64,000 nt of DNA from Cacajao melanocephalus (Eukaryota > Chordata > Mammalia > Primates > Pitheciidae). The translations under genes were made by a program, and so were the position numbers. Where the stretch lies: assembly GCA_963573385.1 (NCBI GenBank), contig CAUYLG010033125.1:1-64000 (forward strand), written 5' to 3'. Positions within the stretch are counted from its first letter, which is position 1. Every line of letters starts with the position of its first letter. Positions 14,532-28,021 of the stretch are shown piece by piece. Under the pieces are notes generated by a model that made no database searches, was not told the origin of the DNA, and worked only from the letters and a program-made list of their open reading frames with translations.

Positions 14532-15260
14532 AAAGAAATGTGGGCCACATAAGTTCCTGAATGACTAACTGTAGTAAGCCTATGTGATGGTAAATTATTT
14601 TGTTATATTGTGGTCTAGTTGATGTGTGCTAATATGCCTTAATTTACATTGATAGTAAATTACTCTATGGACCATGCCATCATCGTTTAACCATTTGTAA
14701 AATTGTATTTGTTCCCCTAACCTCAATTCTATCACCACCATTACATACTTTTGGTTATAGAAAAGGCCAATTTAAAAAATAATGTTAAACTCCTTTGGAT
14801 TAAGTAATCTAATAATCTTTATACTTATCATGTATCATGGTACTCAAACTTACATATTTTTTTATCTTCTTGGGCAGTATTTACACAACATGTTACATAC
14901 ATACCAAGCAATACACATGCTTTGGGTCATTTAAAAACTACTAAAAAATGAGGAATGTTTTAGATCTTAAGCCAGGAAGCAAATCAAGAATTTATTTTTA
15001 GAAAGGTGGTCAAAGCTTAGATAAAGAAATAACTGAGGAATATAAAATTTGAAGAGTAAGGAAAAATCAGTTTAATCTTTAATCTTTATTTGTACATATA
15101 TTAGAGTCTAATGCTCTAACAACAATACATAGTATTGACATAGCTCAAATATAATGTTTATTTCTCCCTCACAATGACCATCTAGGCCTTCAGGACAAGT
15201 GAACAGCTTTGCTCCACATGATCACTCAGAGATCGAGGTTTTTTATATTATTTAATTCAG
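14532..15260. other. Intergenic, nothing recognised
   Basis: A+T-rich unique sequence without recognisable features. Confidence 0.5.
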
Positions 15261-15261
15261 T

Positions 15262-15730
15262 TGGGTCCTCTGAGAAACAGTCATTAAGACAAATGTAATT
15301 GTGCAAAAAAAAACTTATTTGGTGAGTGAAAGATAAAATGGAGAAGAAGCAAAATTAGGCTACAAAAGCCCTCCAACTGTGATGCAGATCTGAAATCTAT
15401 GAAAAGAAAGAGGAAAGGAGGCAGGATTGAGCAGAGCAAACCTGAGAACAGGATGTAAATCTGGTGAAGTTTAGGTCAGCCCAGTGTACATCTGCAGAGC
15501 AAATATTACTTAGTAGAAGTCTCATGTTGGGCAAAAATGGCCTGACCCTAAGGCCTTCACCATGCTCAGTTGTCGGCTGTGGCTGCCCAAGAAAAATGTG
15601 GCCTGGGCTTGAAAGCTGAAGTAAATTCTGAAGGCCTTAACAGTTAGAGGCTCTCAGCCAACTGCCTATCTGACAACTAAATGGCAAGCTATTTTTCTAA
15701 TGTGAGATCTGGGATGAATGCCTTCAAGGC
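15262..15730. mobile_element. Probable ancient LTR, family undetermined
   Basis: The stretch from gggtcctctgagaaacag through ggtcagcccagtgtacatctg and gctgtggctgcccaag to gacaactaaatggcaag has the feel of an interspersed LTR that I recognise but cannot name. Orientation and exact ends are uncertain. Confidence 0.35.
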
Positions 15731-16364
15731 TGACATATTATATTAAAAAAGGGAGAATGGGTTCAGGGGACACCAGCTGTTGGGACAATATGCATATATA
15801 TCCCATTAGTAGGGATAGAGTACAAAGAAATACTGATTTAATCATCAGTTGGGTCTTACTAAACCTACCTAGAAGAGGGCTGTATCAGAGCAGTGAGTGG
15901 TCTTACATTTAAGAAACATTTATAGTTTTTTTTTTTCCTTTTTCAGACCAGTACTGATATAGTTGATTAGAGAGTAGAATTTGTTGTCAAATTTGTGATA
16001 TTTTAAAATTTATAAACGGACACTACATAGAATATAGTTTTTCATTGGTATTGAGATTTAGCTGAAAAATTAAGAAAGAGCTAATGAGGGTCCTTTGCCT
16101 GAATTCCCCACAAATATGCTCTAATATGGAGAATCAGCAAGGTTAAGTGATGAATTTTCCTGATTCACATTAAAAGCATCTCTGCAATGTATCTCTAACA
16201 CTCACAGCAAAAATTCTTGCTCTCTGTTGCTATCCAGATTTAACAACTGGAATTAATTCTGAGGAAAAGGAATACAAGAGACTGGGTTTGAATATAAATA
16301 TTTTTATCCGGATCCAAGAAATCAGTTCAGTGAAGAAATAGCTCCCAATTCAGAGAGATAAATA

Positions 16365-16605
16365 ATAATTTCTACTATTTTTTGAAGGTCTACCATTTTT
16401 TAACATATGTCAAGATCTTTCTATATGTTGCATCTAATCTCAGAATATTCCTGCAATCAGTACTGTTATCCCCATGTTACAGATGATGGAACTAAGTCTC
16501 AGAGTTTCAGTGATTACCCAAAGACATATGGTCAGTACAGACCTAACCTGGTGTTATACTCAGATCTCTGTGATCCAGAACCCATCAATTTTTAATTATG
16601 CCATT
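16365..16605 (+). mobile_element. MIR relic
   Basis: Near full-length MIR: catgttacagatgatggaac, then gattacccaaagacatatgg, then cctggtgttatactcag. Confidence 0.7.
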
Positions 16606-18607
16606 GTCTTTCTATTAATGAACAATCCTTTGGAATAACCATTCTTTCCTTTTCTTAAGTGTTTATAATTGGTCATATTTGGAAATTACTGCTTTTTCTA
16701 AAAGACTGTAGTAGAGTTTAAATGAATGTGCACTACTTAAGGAAGACTTTAGTGCTTGCTAGAGTCTATTTATTTTCTAGAGTTCACACACAGGGGGTAG
16801 CAAAGAGCCAGATTTAGTTTAGAAAAAAACATTTAAATAATGTTTTAAGACATAGTTTTGTTAAGTCTCTTTCTTATAGGAAATCAGAAAGTTGTGCTTA
16901 TATATATATATAAACATATATAAATATATACATACATATAAAAATGTATGTGTACAAGTGTATATGAACACATATATTCATGTATATACACATACATGTA
17001 GACAAACTTGAAAACATAAATTTAAATATCTATGATACCTTCTGTATCCATTCAGACATTACTATATAATTGACATTCCTCATTCCTGACCTCATTATTG
17101 CCTGATTTAATGATCAAGATGTAGAAGAAAGACATTCTTGGAAGGTTAATAAGCCATCCAGAAAATTAGATTAGCATAATCAAACCTTAATGATTATTGT
17201 TTGTCATTATAATAGATCACCTGAAAAGTTTGAGGAAGAAAAAATAAATTGGCATCATTGAGCAATTGTACTTGTAGTTTTCCACAGTAGATTTTACGGA
17301 TGATCACCAGTTGTGAATTCTTTTCATATCTAAAACCAGAGATTTTAAAAAAATACATTATACTACCATTATTATAGTAATCAAAGCCCATTTATTTGAT
17401 CATCGTCATAATGGAGTACTTGAGGCATTTTCTCCTTTGCTAATTGACAGTTGGTCAGTTAAGAAGTGCTTTTCACAAAATCTTCCATAACCTTAAGGGT
17501 TTGAATTAGCTTGTAATAAATGCCTGAGAAGCTCCTCTAGATTCTTAAGTGCATTTACTAAAACTCTCAACTGCTATTTTCCACCTTCTGGTCAGGAAAT
17601 GCCTTTGATCTGCCATCTAGCTGCCTTACTCCCATATATCTATCTGTCTCAAGCCTTGTAACCCTACTCATCAGCACAGTGACACATTACCATTTAGATA
17701 TCATTTTCTGATGACTGATTTCTCTGAAAAAGAAAATGAAATGCTATGAGTAGGAAAAGGGGCAAACTGAAGCTCGGATTGTCCCATTTGGAGAATTGCA
17801 GGAGGTAGTATGTGGTCAGAAGACTGAGCCCTGAGCTTGATCTTCACTCCCACCTTAATTACACACCTAAGCACTTCCTGTGCAGACTTTTTGGCTCATT
17901 GGCTGCTCTCTGATCACCCACATGCCACTTCATCATCTGTGGTGGGACACCCCACCCCAGAGCTTGAGTTCCACAATATCAACATCCGCTAATAAAAAAA
18001 AATTGCTTCCTTCAATTTCAGCCTCCCCATCACTTACCAATAAAGTGGTGGTAGTAGGGGCTGGGGAAGGGAGTGAACTGAAGGAATGAGACAAATGAAC
18101 TTGCTGGTTTTTTAATAGGAAGAGTGCAGTACACAGTCTTAAAGCATTCAAACATGCTTTAAAATATTTTCTAACGGTACTATAATATCCATAGTGACAG
18201 GGACTTTATTTAGCTCACTCTTTTCTCACCATTCTACCAGTTATATGTTTAGTAGGTGTTGCTGGATTACATGAAGAAGCTAGAGAGATTGGTTTATATC
18301 ATTGAATTAAGAATTACAACTAGTTTTACTTCAATTCTCTTGTGACATTCTATTTTTAAGTAAATAAACATTTAGAGAATATCTTTTTGTGGTGCGCACT
18401 CCCAAATATTAGGAATTTAATTGATCAATCTAAAGCCTCTATTAATATCAGGAAAGGAAGAAAGAGAATAGGGGAGAAATAGAAAGAAAGGAGAGGACAG
18501 TAATGCATATCTGAATAAAGAAAGTTTATAACAATAAACATATGTCAGTAAATACTCAGTTTGAAAAAAACACTTATCTCAGACAAAAATTAGTAATTTT
18601 ATTTTTT
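16606..18607. other. Intergenic, nothing recognised
   Basis: Unique A+T-rich DNA apart from a TA/CA simple-sequence tract at 16899-17001. Short frames at 17880-18151 on both strands show no protein family. Confidence 0.5.
16899..17001. repeat. Degenerate TA/CATA simple repeat
   Basis: Alternating purine-pyrimidine run, beginning as (TA)n and passing into mixed atac/atat/tgta units. Confidence 0.85.
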
Positions 18608-18722
18608 CTTTTTTAATAAATGCTCCCTAAGTACCTTCTCTGTGCCGAGTAATGTGTGGGTGCTAATATAAAGAGCAAAATAAAACAGATTTTACCCACA
18701 GAGAGACCATAGAGGTAGTTCC
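18608..18722 (-). mobile_element. L2 LINE relic
   Basis: aataaatgctccctaagtacc, then tgtgccgagtaatg: reversed L2 3'-end pattern, diverged. Confidence 0.45.
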
Positions 18723-18726
18723 TTAC

Positions 18727-18820
18727 ACTTTTACTTCTTTTCTTCTTTGCTTCCTTCTTTCCTTTCTTCCTTTTTTCTTTTCTTCCTTTCTTTGATCTTC
18801 TTTTTTCTCTTTCTTCCTCA
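18727..18820. repeat. Pyrimidine-rich (CTTT)n tract
   Basis: About 90 bases almost wholly C and T on the + strand, in ctttctttcc-type units. An 87-codon minus frame rich in Lys, Arg and Glu is merely its translation. Confidence 0.88.
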
Positions 18821-19913
18821 TATACAGAATACAAAGTCAACAGTACAAAAAAAATGCCATCCTTAGTATCTCCCACACTATTTGAATTAACCTGGGAAAG
18901 TTAGAAATTGAAAATCTCTTTTTCTCTGCTGAAATTAGCTGCCCCAGTGTGCTTCCTAATATTTAAAATAAATACTTTGCAATTAGGGTGAAATATGTTA
19001 GTGACAGCTGCAGAGGCTGAAGGCTTCTATTTATTCAGATATCCATTTATCTCCAAAACATCAAGGTAATGGCGGATTCCCAGCTTATCATTGCTTCTAG
19101 ATGTGAACACATAATTAAATCTTTGTATGTCTTCATTTCGCTTTAATCTCATTCCTCAAACTGCTAGTAATGAGAGACCTGTTGATGTCAGTTGGGAAGG
19201 TAATTCTTTTGTAGGAAACCTTTAGCCATTGAAAATGAAGTCTGTCCTATTACAAGTAATACGCTGCTCAAGGGTCCCATGTTGTCTTGGTTTAAACTCA
19301 CATAGCGAAATTTATACATGGAACAATAAGGCCCCCATGAAAAGACAGCACTTTTGCGAGGATATACACAGTATGCATATGATAATACTGTACTCTGGGC
19401 ATAATAATTAATCTCGGTGGTTGAGATAGACATGCTAATCCAAACGATAAATATAATTGCAAATATAGAAGCCAGAGCCTTGGATAGAGTAACAGAAGAT
19501 ATTCATTATAGCGAGATTCATCCTTCTGTGCCTAGTTCAATTATTTTAATCTGTTGAACTTCAAGCCACAGTAATGTTGATGCTTGTGATTAAGATGTTT
19601 AGAGAGTAAATTTGAAGACAGCTTTGTCTGAGCCCTTGAGGCAAAATAAGAGTATATTTTTATTAATTAAAATTTTCCATTGTGCTTGCTTATTAGTCAA
19701 GAGACAGTATATGCAAAATAATACATAGACATACCACACATATATGATCATAGTAAGATATTCTCTCCACCTCGTGGGAAGATTAAAATGACAATCATGC
19801 TATCTCTTATTTCATACAATTTGAAAGACTGGAAGACTCTAAAACAAAAGCCCTGAATTTGGAAGATTGATCCATGGATGCTACTGTATAGTGTATTTGA
19901 GTTGTATACTTGT
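18821..19913. other. Intergenic unique sequence
   Basis: No repeat or gene recognised. 18890-19600 stands out as long non-repetitive sequence with several TAAT-type motifs (for example ataattaatc near 19400), which could be a conserved enhancer, but one genome cannot show conservation. Confidence 0.4.
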
Positions 19914-20040
19914 TAGAGCAGCACTATCTAATAACATTTCCTGTGTTAATGAGCATGTTCATAGTAATCACTAGCTACATGTGCTACTGACCAGTTGAAA
20001 TGTAGCTAGTGCAACTGGGAAACTGGATTTTTAATGCTTG
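19914..20040 (+). mobile_element. hAT-type MER DNA transposon fragment
   Basis: gcagcactatctaataac, then agctacatgtgctactgacc, then gaaatgtagctagtgcaactg: typical of the non-autonomous hAT-Charlie elements with cagtgctgtccaata-like ends. One end only; subfamily not assigned. Confidence 0.6.
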
Positions 20041-22565
20041 CAGTAAGAGTCCTCTTAGAAATTTGGAGACAAAACTCACTGCATACTTCACCTTCTCATC
20101 ACCACCTTTTTTTCAACATATGAGGTTTTGTAATTTATCATTTAAAATGTTAAAACTAAATATAATTATTACAAAAGTGAGTCAAACTTCAGAACTAATA
20201 GCAGCAACTTAAGGCAGGTTGATACTCAGGTTTGGATAAACCACACCAAGTGACATATTAATTTCTCTACTGGCTTCTTAGAAGAAAGATTTGAGGTCAG
20301 AAAATAAAGGTCCTATAGATGCCCACTCTTTTAGTCAGCTGACTATTTGATTTATTTGATAAGTGATCTCAAACAACCCTTCCAGGCAGTGAACCATCAG
20401 AGAGTTATGTTGCTCTGTGATAAGAAACCTTGAGAGATGCCTAAATCTTCTTTTACCACTGAGAGTTTCATCTATTTGGGAATAAAGAACAATTTTATGT
20501 AGGATGTTTCTATCTAGATAGCTGTAGAAATATTCAGAAAAGATTCCTAGACTTAAATCAAATTCATTCTGACAAAGATCTTAAAACTGTATAATATTTA
20601 CCAAGAATATATTAGATAACACCTTATTTTATTTTATTTTTGTTTCTTAATTGTTGAAGAAATGGTTAATGTATTATACATTTAGAAGTCAGTTAATCTT
20701 TTGATTAGCATTTGTTTTTCCATATTTTCCTCAGAGACAAACCAACAAATGAGGAATGTTTCTAATTTGATCTCTGGAGTAATCATAAATATGGATATTG
20801 TATCATTTAACAGATACACTAAACAAACTAGTAGGTTTTGAAGTGTACATTTCTATGCACCAAGAATGCAACGGCTTCTTAATTTTCCTGAAGTTCTGAG
20901 GCTGGATTTTATTTATAATCTAATGTTGGGCTTCTGATGATATATAGTCTTGAGGTTTTAAATAGGAGTTAAATACAAGTAACTTGCTTTAAAAAAAAAA
21001 AAAAAAGTTGAAATCATTCCCAGCTGCATTAAAACTGATGTGAAACCTGCTTTTAAAAACATACACCATACAGTGACACCCTTGGCTGTTATATCTTATC
21101 CCACCCACAGATTTCTCTCAGCATATAGCAGTTTTCACTAAGGAGACTTCATTGCTTATAGCATACGCACCTTGCCCTGGGACTCTGCCAGATATAGCTG
21201 ATATAAAATAGACACTGTCATTAAAACACATCTTCCCTGTTTAGAAATATCTCACCTGAATATTTTTTTCATTTCTTTGCACAAACCTGTCTATACACAA
21301 ACAAACCACTATCTCAACCATCTGACTCTCTTAAGAGTAACGCAAGGTACATGTTTTATTTGGAAACCCTTTTTAGGCAAAGGAATGTGGTTAACAACCT
21401 TTCTCTTTGAACTGCTTGTCAGGCAGTGTGGAAGCAGAGGAGAAATGAGATTTGTCATGCAAGACAGCCCATGCTTCTGACATGGAATTTAGCGTCTCAG
21501 GTGGAGTCCTCTTCATCTGGAGTACTTGTATTGTGCTAGTGGAAGGTATTCCTATATGGAGGTGGTTTTGCTGAAAAGTGAATATGATGCAGTAAATACA
21601 TGATTAGTCTTCATGTACTACTAAATATATTAAATTTCTTTTCCTCTCCCTTCTCTCCCATTTAAAAATGCTGTCAATATCGGTGCTTATACATCTACAT
21701 AATCCCATAAGAACGGTGCTTCAGATACACAAAGAAAAAGCATTTGAGTATAGAGACAAAATTAGTTGCTACGTATCAGTATTTCACAAAGTTTTAAGTA
21801 TTTCATTTCATTAACATTTTCTTTGAATCACACTACATATTTTTCAGGGAAAAAACTTCTATTCATTTCATCTAATCTAAAAATACAAATATGCATGAAG
21901 AAATCTAAGCAGCATTGAGGAAAAATGAAAGCAACAGTACAGGATGTTGTGTGGGTATGAATTTGGTCAGAAAACAGAATGTGTTTTGAGATGGGAAAAA
22001 AATGTTTGTTTTTTTTTCCTTTTGGGGATACCCTGAATCAGCCACAATCTGATCTTTGTATCAAAATGCTTTACGTTTTTTAAAGTATGCATGTGAATAT
22101 AGCTTTTACAATACCAGTGATTGTTAGAAACTACTTCCTGTATGTTCTGCAAAAGTAAAATTGGGCCTATTTAAGGATACAAGAAGTTAGTATATTTTTG
22201 CACCTTTTTTGATAGTTATTATCAATATTAGCTCTATAGTAAAAGTAAGGTTAAATTGTTCTCAATGTTCCAACAATTTCCTCCTATCTTCTCCTCTACT
22301 AGAGAGCAACACCCCTTCAATCCTTAGCTACTTCTACTCTCATCTCTCATATAAGGCTAGGAGACTATATATTCCCAGCATCATACTACGTTTTCAAACC
22401 ACCTTCAATGCAATCCAGCTTTACCACCCAGTAAACGGCTTCTCATTTGAAGTTCATGCTATTTGCCTATGCCACCTTTTCCCCATACTTTAGTTTTAAG
22501 CTGCTGAATTCCATATCACTATCATTTCTCTCAGCAACTCAGCACATGACTCATTTTCATATTTA
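20041..22565. other. Intergenic, nothing recognised
   Basis: Unique A+T-rich DNA. A 94-codon frame at 22209-22493 lacks any family signature. Confidence 0.5.
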
Positions 22566-22896
22566 GTCGGGCCTCTGTATTATGGGCTCCATAGCCATGA
22601 ATTCAACCAACTAAGGATCAAAATATTTGGAAAAAAGTTGATGGTTGTGTCTGTACTGAACATGTGCAGATTTGTTTTTCTTGCCATCATTCTCTAAATA
22701 CAGTATAAGGATTGTTTACATAGCATTTACACTGTAGGATTACAAGTAACCTAGAGATGATTTAAAGTAGATGGGAGGATGTGCATAGGTAATATGCAAA
22801 TACAACGCAATTTTATATTAGGGAATAGATCATTTGTGGACCCTGGTGTCCACAGTGGTTCCTTGAACTAATCCCTCTCAGACACAGAGATGATAG
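22566..22896 (+). mobile_element. Tigger/MER2-like mariner DNA transposon
   Basis: Non-autonomous Tc1/mariner-Tigger element. Internal landmarks are catgaattcaaccaacta, catagcatttacactgtag, cctagagatgatttaaagta, gggaggatgtgcataggt and gtggaccctggtgtcc. TA dinucleotides at 22564-22565 and 22897-22898 fit the mariner target duplication. The ends are decayed inverted repeats (gtcgggcctctgta and cagacacagagatgata). Confidence 0.82.
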
Positions 22897-22898
22897 TA

Positions 22899-25532
22899 CT
22901 CTTTTTTAGGATAACCAATCAGGTAGCTGGGTAGTTGAAAGTCAGTAGTGAAATTGACACGTTTCAGGTTTCTAAGAAGATGTAAGATCTGTAATATAGA
23001 CCTCGTCCTACATGTAAGAATAAGCAGATTGCATCCATGCCTCTTAGCCTCATCTTGTAAAATATTCAAGTAATGCTAGGTTATGTAAAGTTAGGCAGTA
23101 GTAGAACATCCCTCAGAATTTAGTGGCTTAAGAGAACCAAGGATCACTTCTCACTCTCAGTGCTTGTTCACTGCAATTGGCTGAGCAAGATGCTAGGTGG
23201 GGCAGCTGGCTCTGCATATTGTAGTCACCAAAGGACCCGGATAGAGAGCAGCTATCTTCAGCATTAACCTGTCCCCAGTACATCAGTAAATCTCGTCAGT
23301 TCTCTTTTCAAATTATACGCCACATTTGACACTTTATAGCATCTCTCAGCTGCACAGCCTCCTAATTTGGCCTCCTCCCTTACTTGTTCAAAGCACTGTC
23401 ACAGTAGGAAAAGAGTGCTCTTCAGGGTCTGCAACCCGCAATTACATGCTCTACCCTGAAGTGACCTGTGTCACTTTCCACTCAACAACTCATTAGTCAG
23501 AATAAATAATGTGACCCAGTCAACCACAGGGCACATAGGAAATGCAAACTTGCCTTATGCCTGGACATTTAGTGCACAACTTTAATAACTACCAAAGGGT
23601 CTGTTTGATCTTTCTTCTCAACATTGGCCCCATAGTCTTCAGACTCCTCAACTTCAGTTTAAACATCTGGAAATGTGGTTATATCTTGTTATTAACTAGA
23701 ACCGCTATGACTTAAAGATCTCAAATTCTGAAATTTCTCACTCTGACTCCTAGTTCTTATCTCTCAAGCCCCATGCTAAGATGGATATAAAAGCAAATTA
23801 AACATATGACATAACCTTGAAGAACTCAATGTTAAATAATGAAAGAATCATAAAAATAACTCAAGTTCTAGAACGTGATCATTACTAAGTACTTGTGGGG
23901 GCACAAATTAAGAGCCCAACACAAGGGTAGAGGAAAGAGGAGGAACGTGAGGATATCTTTCCTGTATGGTGTGATGCTGTAGCTGAATCTTCAAGTTAGA
24001 GTCTAAATTAGCCACAGAGGCAGGAGGAGAGGCTAGAGATGAAGGTAGAGTGGGGGCAATTCATGAAAGACTTTGAATACAATGATAAGGACTATGAATT
24101 TTCATCCTTAAAGGCTTTGAACTGAACAGACTTGTACCTTAATCAGAATTACATTTTTAAAAAGCCATTCAAAATTGTTTGTTAACCTATATTTCATAGT
24201 TATTAGAAATACTTCATTGGCTTCTAAATTAGTTATAATCTTAAATTATATGAACAACAGTGAAGCTCTACAAAACATGAGTTTCAAAAATTTTGTCATT
24301 AATTCTATAACTTACCGTGTTATGGTAAGGCAGATGCTTTGACATTTAAAATGCTTCTTGGGTTTATTATTGTTACCAGTGTGCCTTTATTTGTTCACAA
24401 ATCTAAATCATAGTTTATACCTGAAAATTTTAGCTTCTATGTCCTTCAATATTGTAGTTTGTAAAACAAGTATTAAACAAAAATAATAATAGTGCTGGTT
24501 AAACCTACATCTTCATAGTTTAGGCCAATAGCAATTTTCTCCAAAACTTGAAGGTATGTATATTTTTTCCAAATCTAGAAAAAAACAGGAAAATTGATTT
24601 ATTTTCAATTATAATACAATTAAGATATAAGGTGTTTAAAAATAGAAGGTCCATGAATCTTTATGCAGCTAGGCATGAAAGTAGTTTGAATTTAGAAACC
24701 TAAAGTTTAAAAAATTAGTCTCATTACAAAGTTCTAAATAGAATATTGTTAATTTTTAAAAATTTATCTCTTTCCGTTTATCTATAAATAACCTTGGTAA
24801 TCTACTGCCAGTAAAATTTTCTCTAAAACGCATGCAATTTTTTCTTAAAACGAGATTTTTTCCACAAATATTTATTATTTTCACTTTACAGTTTCAGACT
24901 GAGCTAACAGTTTCATAAGCAGACATATTGATTAGTTCAAAGTCAATTGCTAACCTATTCCAGCTCTTCAGCTTTCTTAGAGCATTTTGTGGGTTTTGTT
25001 TTGTGTTTTCTTTTTTTTTTCACTTTGTATAAGACGGCTATGTCTTCTTTTACACCTGAAATCAAATAAATCCAACCTTCCTGTTCTTAAGTGTTTGAAG
25101 ACGCATTTTTCTTCTTCTTTTATTTTTCTTGTATGCTGATTTAAAATAATGTATGTGAAAGCACTTTGACTGGATGGGAATTAAACTTAAGGTACTGGGA
25201 CCTCCTTAATTGGCTGCTAGTGGAGCAGATTCCAAGATGGAGCATCACTACAGAGGTCTTCAGGGGTTCTAGGGGGTAGGCTGTAAGTTATGGATTTGAA
25301 ACCAGAGCTTGAGGGGCAGTTGTAAGCTGGAAGAGGGAATCACAGCAGTCATCAGCTCTACCACCTAGAGCCAATAGCGGAATAGAAATTGTAGAGATGA
25401 AATAGGGTCTCTCAATATGAGTCAAATAGGAGGTCAAGGTAGGTATGTAGCTAGATCTAGCAAAAGACTGAAACTAATTACAGAAAATGAATTCTGTTTC
25501 TGCTACACTTTCTAATGTTTTGATTATCATTC
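22899..25532. other. Intergenic, no gene recognised
   Basis: 23090-23570 may hold a further old interspersed repeat (gaatttagtggcttaaga... to caaccacagggcacatagg), but I could not place it. The rest is unique A+T-rich DNA. Confidence 0.45.
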
Positions 25533-25851
25533 TCAGCAAACTGACACAAGAACAGAAAACCAAACACCGCATGTTTTTACTCATAGTCGGGTGACAAACA
25601 GTGAGAACACTTGGGCACAGGGAAGGGAACAACACTCCCTGGAGTAGGTGGGGAGGTGGAGGGGGGGGAAGGGACAGTGGGGAGGGTGGGGAGGATGAGG
25701 AGGGAGAACACTGGGAGGAATGCCTGATGTAGGTGACGGGGTGGGGGATGGAAACAGCAAACTACCATGGCATGTATGTACCTATGCAACAATCCTGCAG
25801 GATGTGGGATGTGCTCATGTACCCCAGAGCCCAAAGTACAATTTTTAAAAA
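25533..25851 (+). mobile_element. LINE-1 3' end
   Basis: Strongly 5'-truncated primate L1: it starts tcagcaaactgacacaagaac, runs through aaaaccaaacaccgcatg and the G-rich 3' UTR block, and ends catgtaccccagagcccaaag followed by an A-rich tail. No clear target-site duplication found. Confidence 0.92.
25650..25700 (+). repeat. G-rich quadruplex-prone tract in the L1 3' UTR
   Basis: At least five runs of three or more G separated by short loops (ggggagg, gggggggg, aaggga, ggggaggg, ggggagg). G-quadruplex potential at this site is a known property of primate L1 3' UTRs; here it is inferred from the sequence. Confidence 0.7.
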
Positions 25852-26033
25852 ATGATTTACAGCATATTCATTAAGCAAGAATCATCTTCAGTCCTCTGTA
25901 CTCCTTTCTGATGAAACACCACCCAGACTCCAGCCTGTTCTTCAGTGCCCACTGAAAACATCCACCTGCCCTCTCCCATCTACCTACCTTTGAGTAGGCT
26001 CCTCTTATAGGCTAAGCAGCTTTTCACTTTTTC

Positions 26034-26353
26034 CTTTTTTTTTTTTTCTTTTTTCTTTTCTTTTTTTTTTTTTCTGAGATGGAGTCTCACTCGGCCACTC
26101 AGGCTGGAGTGCAGTGGTGCCATCTCAGCTCACTACAATACTGTCTCCTGAATTGAAGTGATTCTCCCATCTCAGCCTCCTGAGTAGCTGGGACTACAAG
26201 CACCCACCATCATGCCCAGCAAAGTTTTGGTATTTTTAGTAGAGACAGGCCTTCACCAGGTTGGCCAGGCTGGTCTTGAACTCCTGGCCTCAAGTGATCC
26301 ACCTCAGCCTTCCAAAGTGCTAGCATTACAGGCGTGAACCACCAAGCTCAGCC
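26034..26353 (-). mobile_element. Alu
   Basis: Full-length dimeric Alu in reverse orientation with a long poly(T)/C-interrupted head. It marks the start of the Alu-dense part of the window. Confidence 0.94.
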
Positions 26354-26859
26354 ACCTTTTTCTGTCACTAGAAGTCTTACGGGTACTTAAGGACTTGCCC
26401 ACATCTTATTTCTGTCTTAAGACTTTCCTAGATTGCCCTGGGTTATAAATACCCCTGCCTAGAGTGTTCTACTATTTTACTTCTATTGTTACTTCTATTA
26501 TTATAGTCTGGGTTGTATTACAGTTTTGTGTGTACGTATTTGGGTGCATATTCCCACTCGACTGTGAATCTCTGGAGATTAGAATACAGCTTAGTTCATC
26601 CTGATTTTGGCACGGCACCATTTTTCACATATATATCAAGCATTTAAGAGATGTTACTTGAGAATAATTAAATTGGTTTTGTTCAGGTCATTTCTCCCCA
26701 CCCACTCCCCATCCCAACCCTCACATCTCATAGAGTCGTTTTTTTTTTTTGCATTTCTAAACAAAACTTACAAAGTTAGAAGCCTATGTATAGAGGTATC
26801 CTCTCTCTAACCATTCTCTGTGTGCTGCAGAAAATGTCCCAGAATTATAACCTCCTACT

Positions 26860-26960
26860 TCTGTTTTTCTGCTTTTCCTTTCTAAGTCATTTAGAAATGA
26901 CTCACTTTGAAACTCTTCCTGTGAGGTCAGATAGTGGTCTAGAGCATAAGGCTTAATTTG
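26860..26960 (+). promoter_or_regulatory. C3AR1: Probable C3AR1 proximal promoter (AP-1, Ets)
   Basis: Just upstream of the first exon is a perfect AP-1 site TGACTCA at 26898-26904 and, 11 bases further on, an Ets-type core TTCCTG at 26916-26921. AP-1 and Ets factors are, from memory, reported regulators of the C3a receptor gene in mouse. There is no obvious TATA box and no CpG island, which fits a tissue-restricted myeloid promoter. The start site is not defined by the sequence. Confidence 0.5.
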
Positions 26961-27111
26961 TTGCCAGAAACAGAGAAGGGAAGAAGGAGAGAAAGCTCAG
27001 CAAATTTTCTTGTCATACTTCATGACTTCATTGTGGCTAAGTTTGGGGACCAGACAGGACTCGTGAAAACATCCAGGTGCTGAAGCCTTCAGCTACTGTC
27101 TCAGCTTTTTG
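26960..27111 (+). other. C3AR1: C3AR1 exon 1, 5' UTR
   Basis: The 3' end is set by a consensus donor, TTTTTG|GTAAGA (GT at 27112-27113). The bases before it (caggtgctgaagccttcagc, then tactgtctcagctttttg) match the human C3AR1 leader as I remember it, and join directly to aagtttaccATGG of exon 2. The 5' limit (transcription start) is approximate. Confidence 0.7.
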
Positions 27112-27713
27112 GTAAGAAAATCTAGATCCACCTGACGACTTGCACTTAACCTGTTTTGCTCATTATAAGTAACGAATTTAAGGGTCATTATCTTCTACTT
27201 CCCCTATTTCTTCTCCGACTTTCAATTCTTTTGTCTTATCTATATGTCCACCTTTCTTTTTCTAAATATTCCACATTTCATTTGTCTTTGCTTTTCATAT
27301 TTCATAGTGCAATTAATAGTGAATTTTTATGTCATTTCTTTCCTCTCTTTGAATTGGCTATGCATTTCCCCTGAACTTTGATTCTAGCTGTCCCCATTAG
27401 TTTGTTTTTCAAATCATTGCTTGCCCTTTTTTTTCCCCTTTCTATTTTCCTTTCTTTTTTTTTTTTTTTTTATTCTTTTGCCCATTCCTTACTGCTACTG
27501 ACTCAGTTATCCTATTATTACAATTTGATTCTAGGGTCCACTTTTCTTTCCCTATCATAGTGGAATTTTAGTTTCAGGATATTAATTATCTTTAAATTAC
27601 TGCTGGTCAATTTAGTAATAATTTTTTTAATCCTCTACTAATCTTAAACATAAAGGTATGGTACTTTTTAGCCAAATTAACTTAAAGAAACGTAAAAAGT
27701 AATCTTGTTCTGA

Positions 27714-28021
<308 letters not shown>

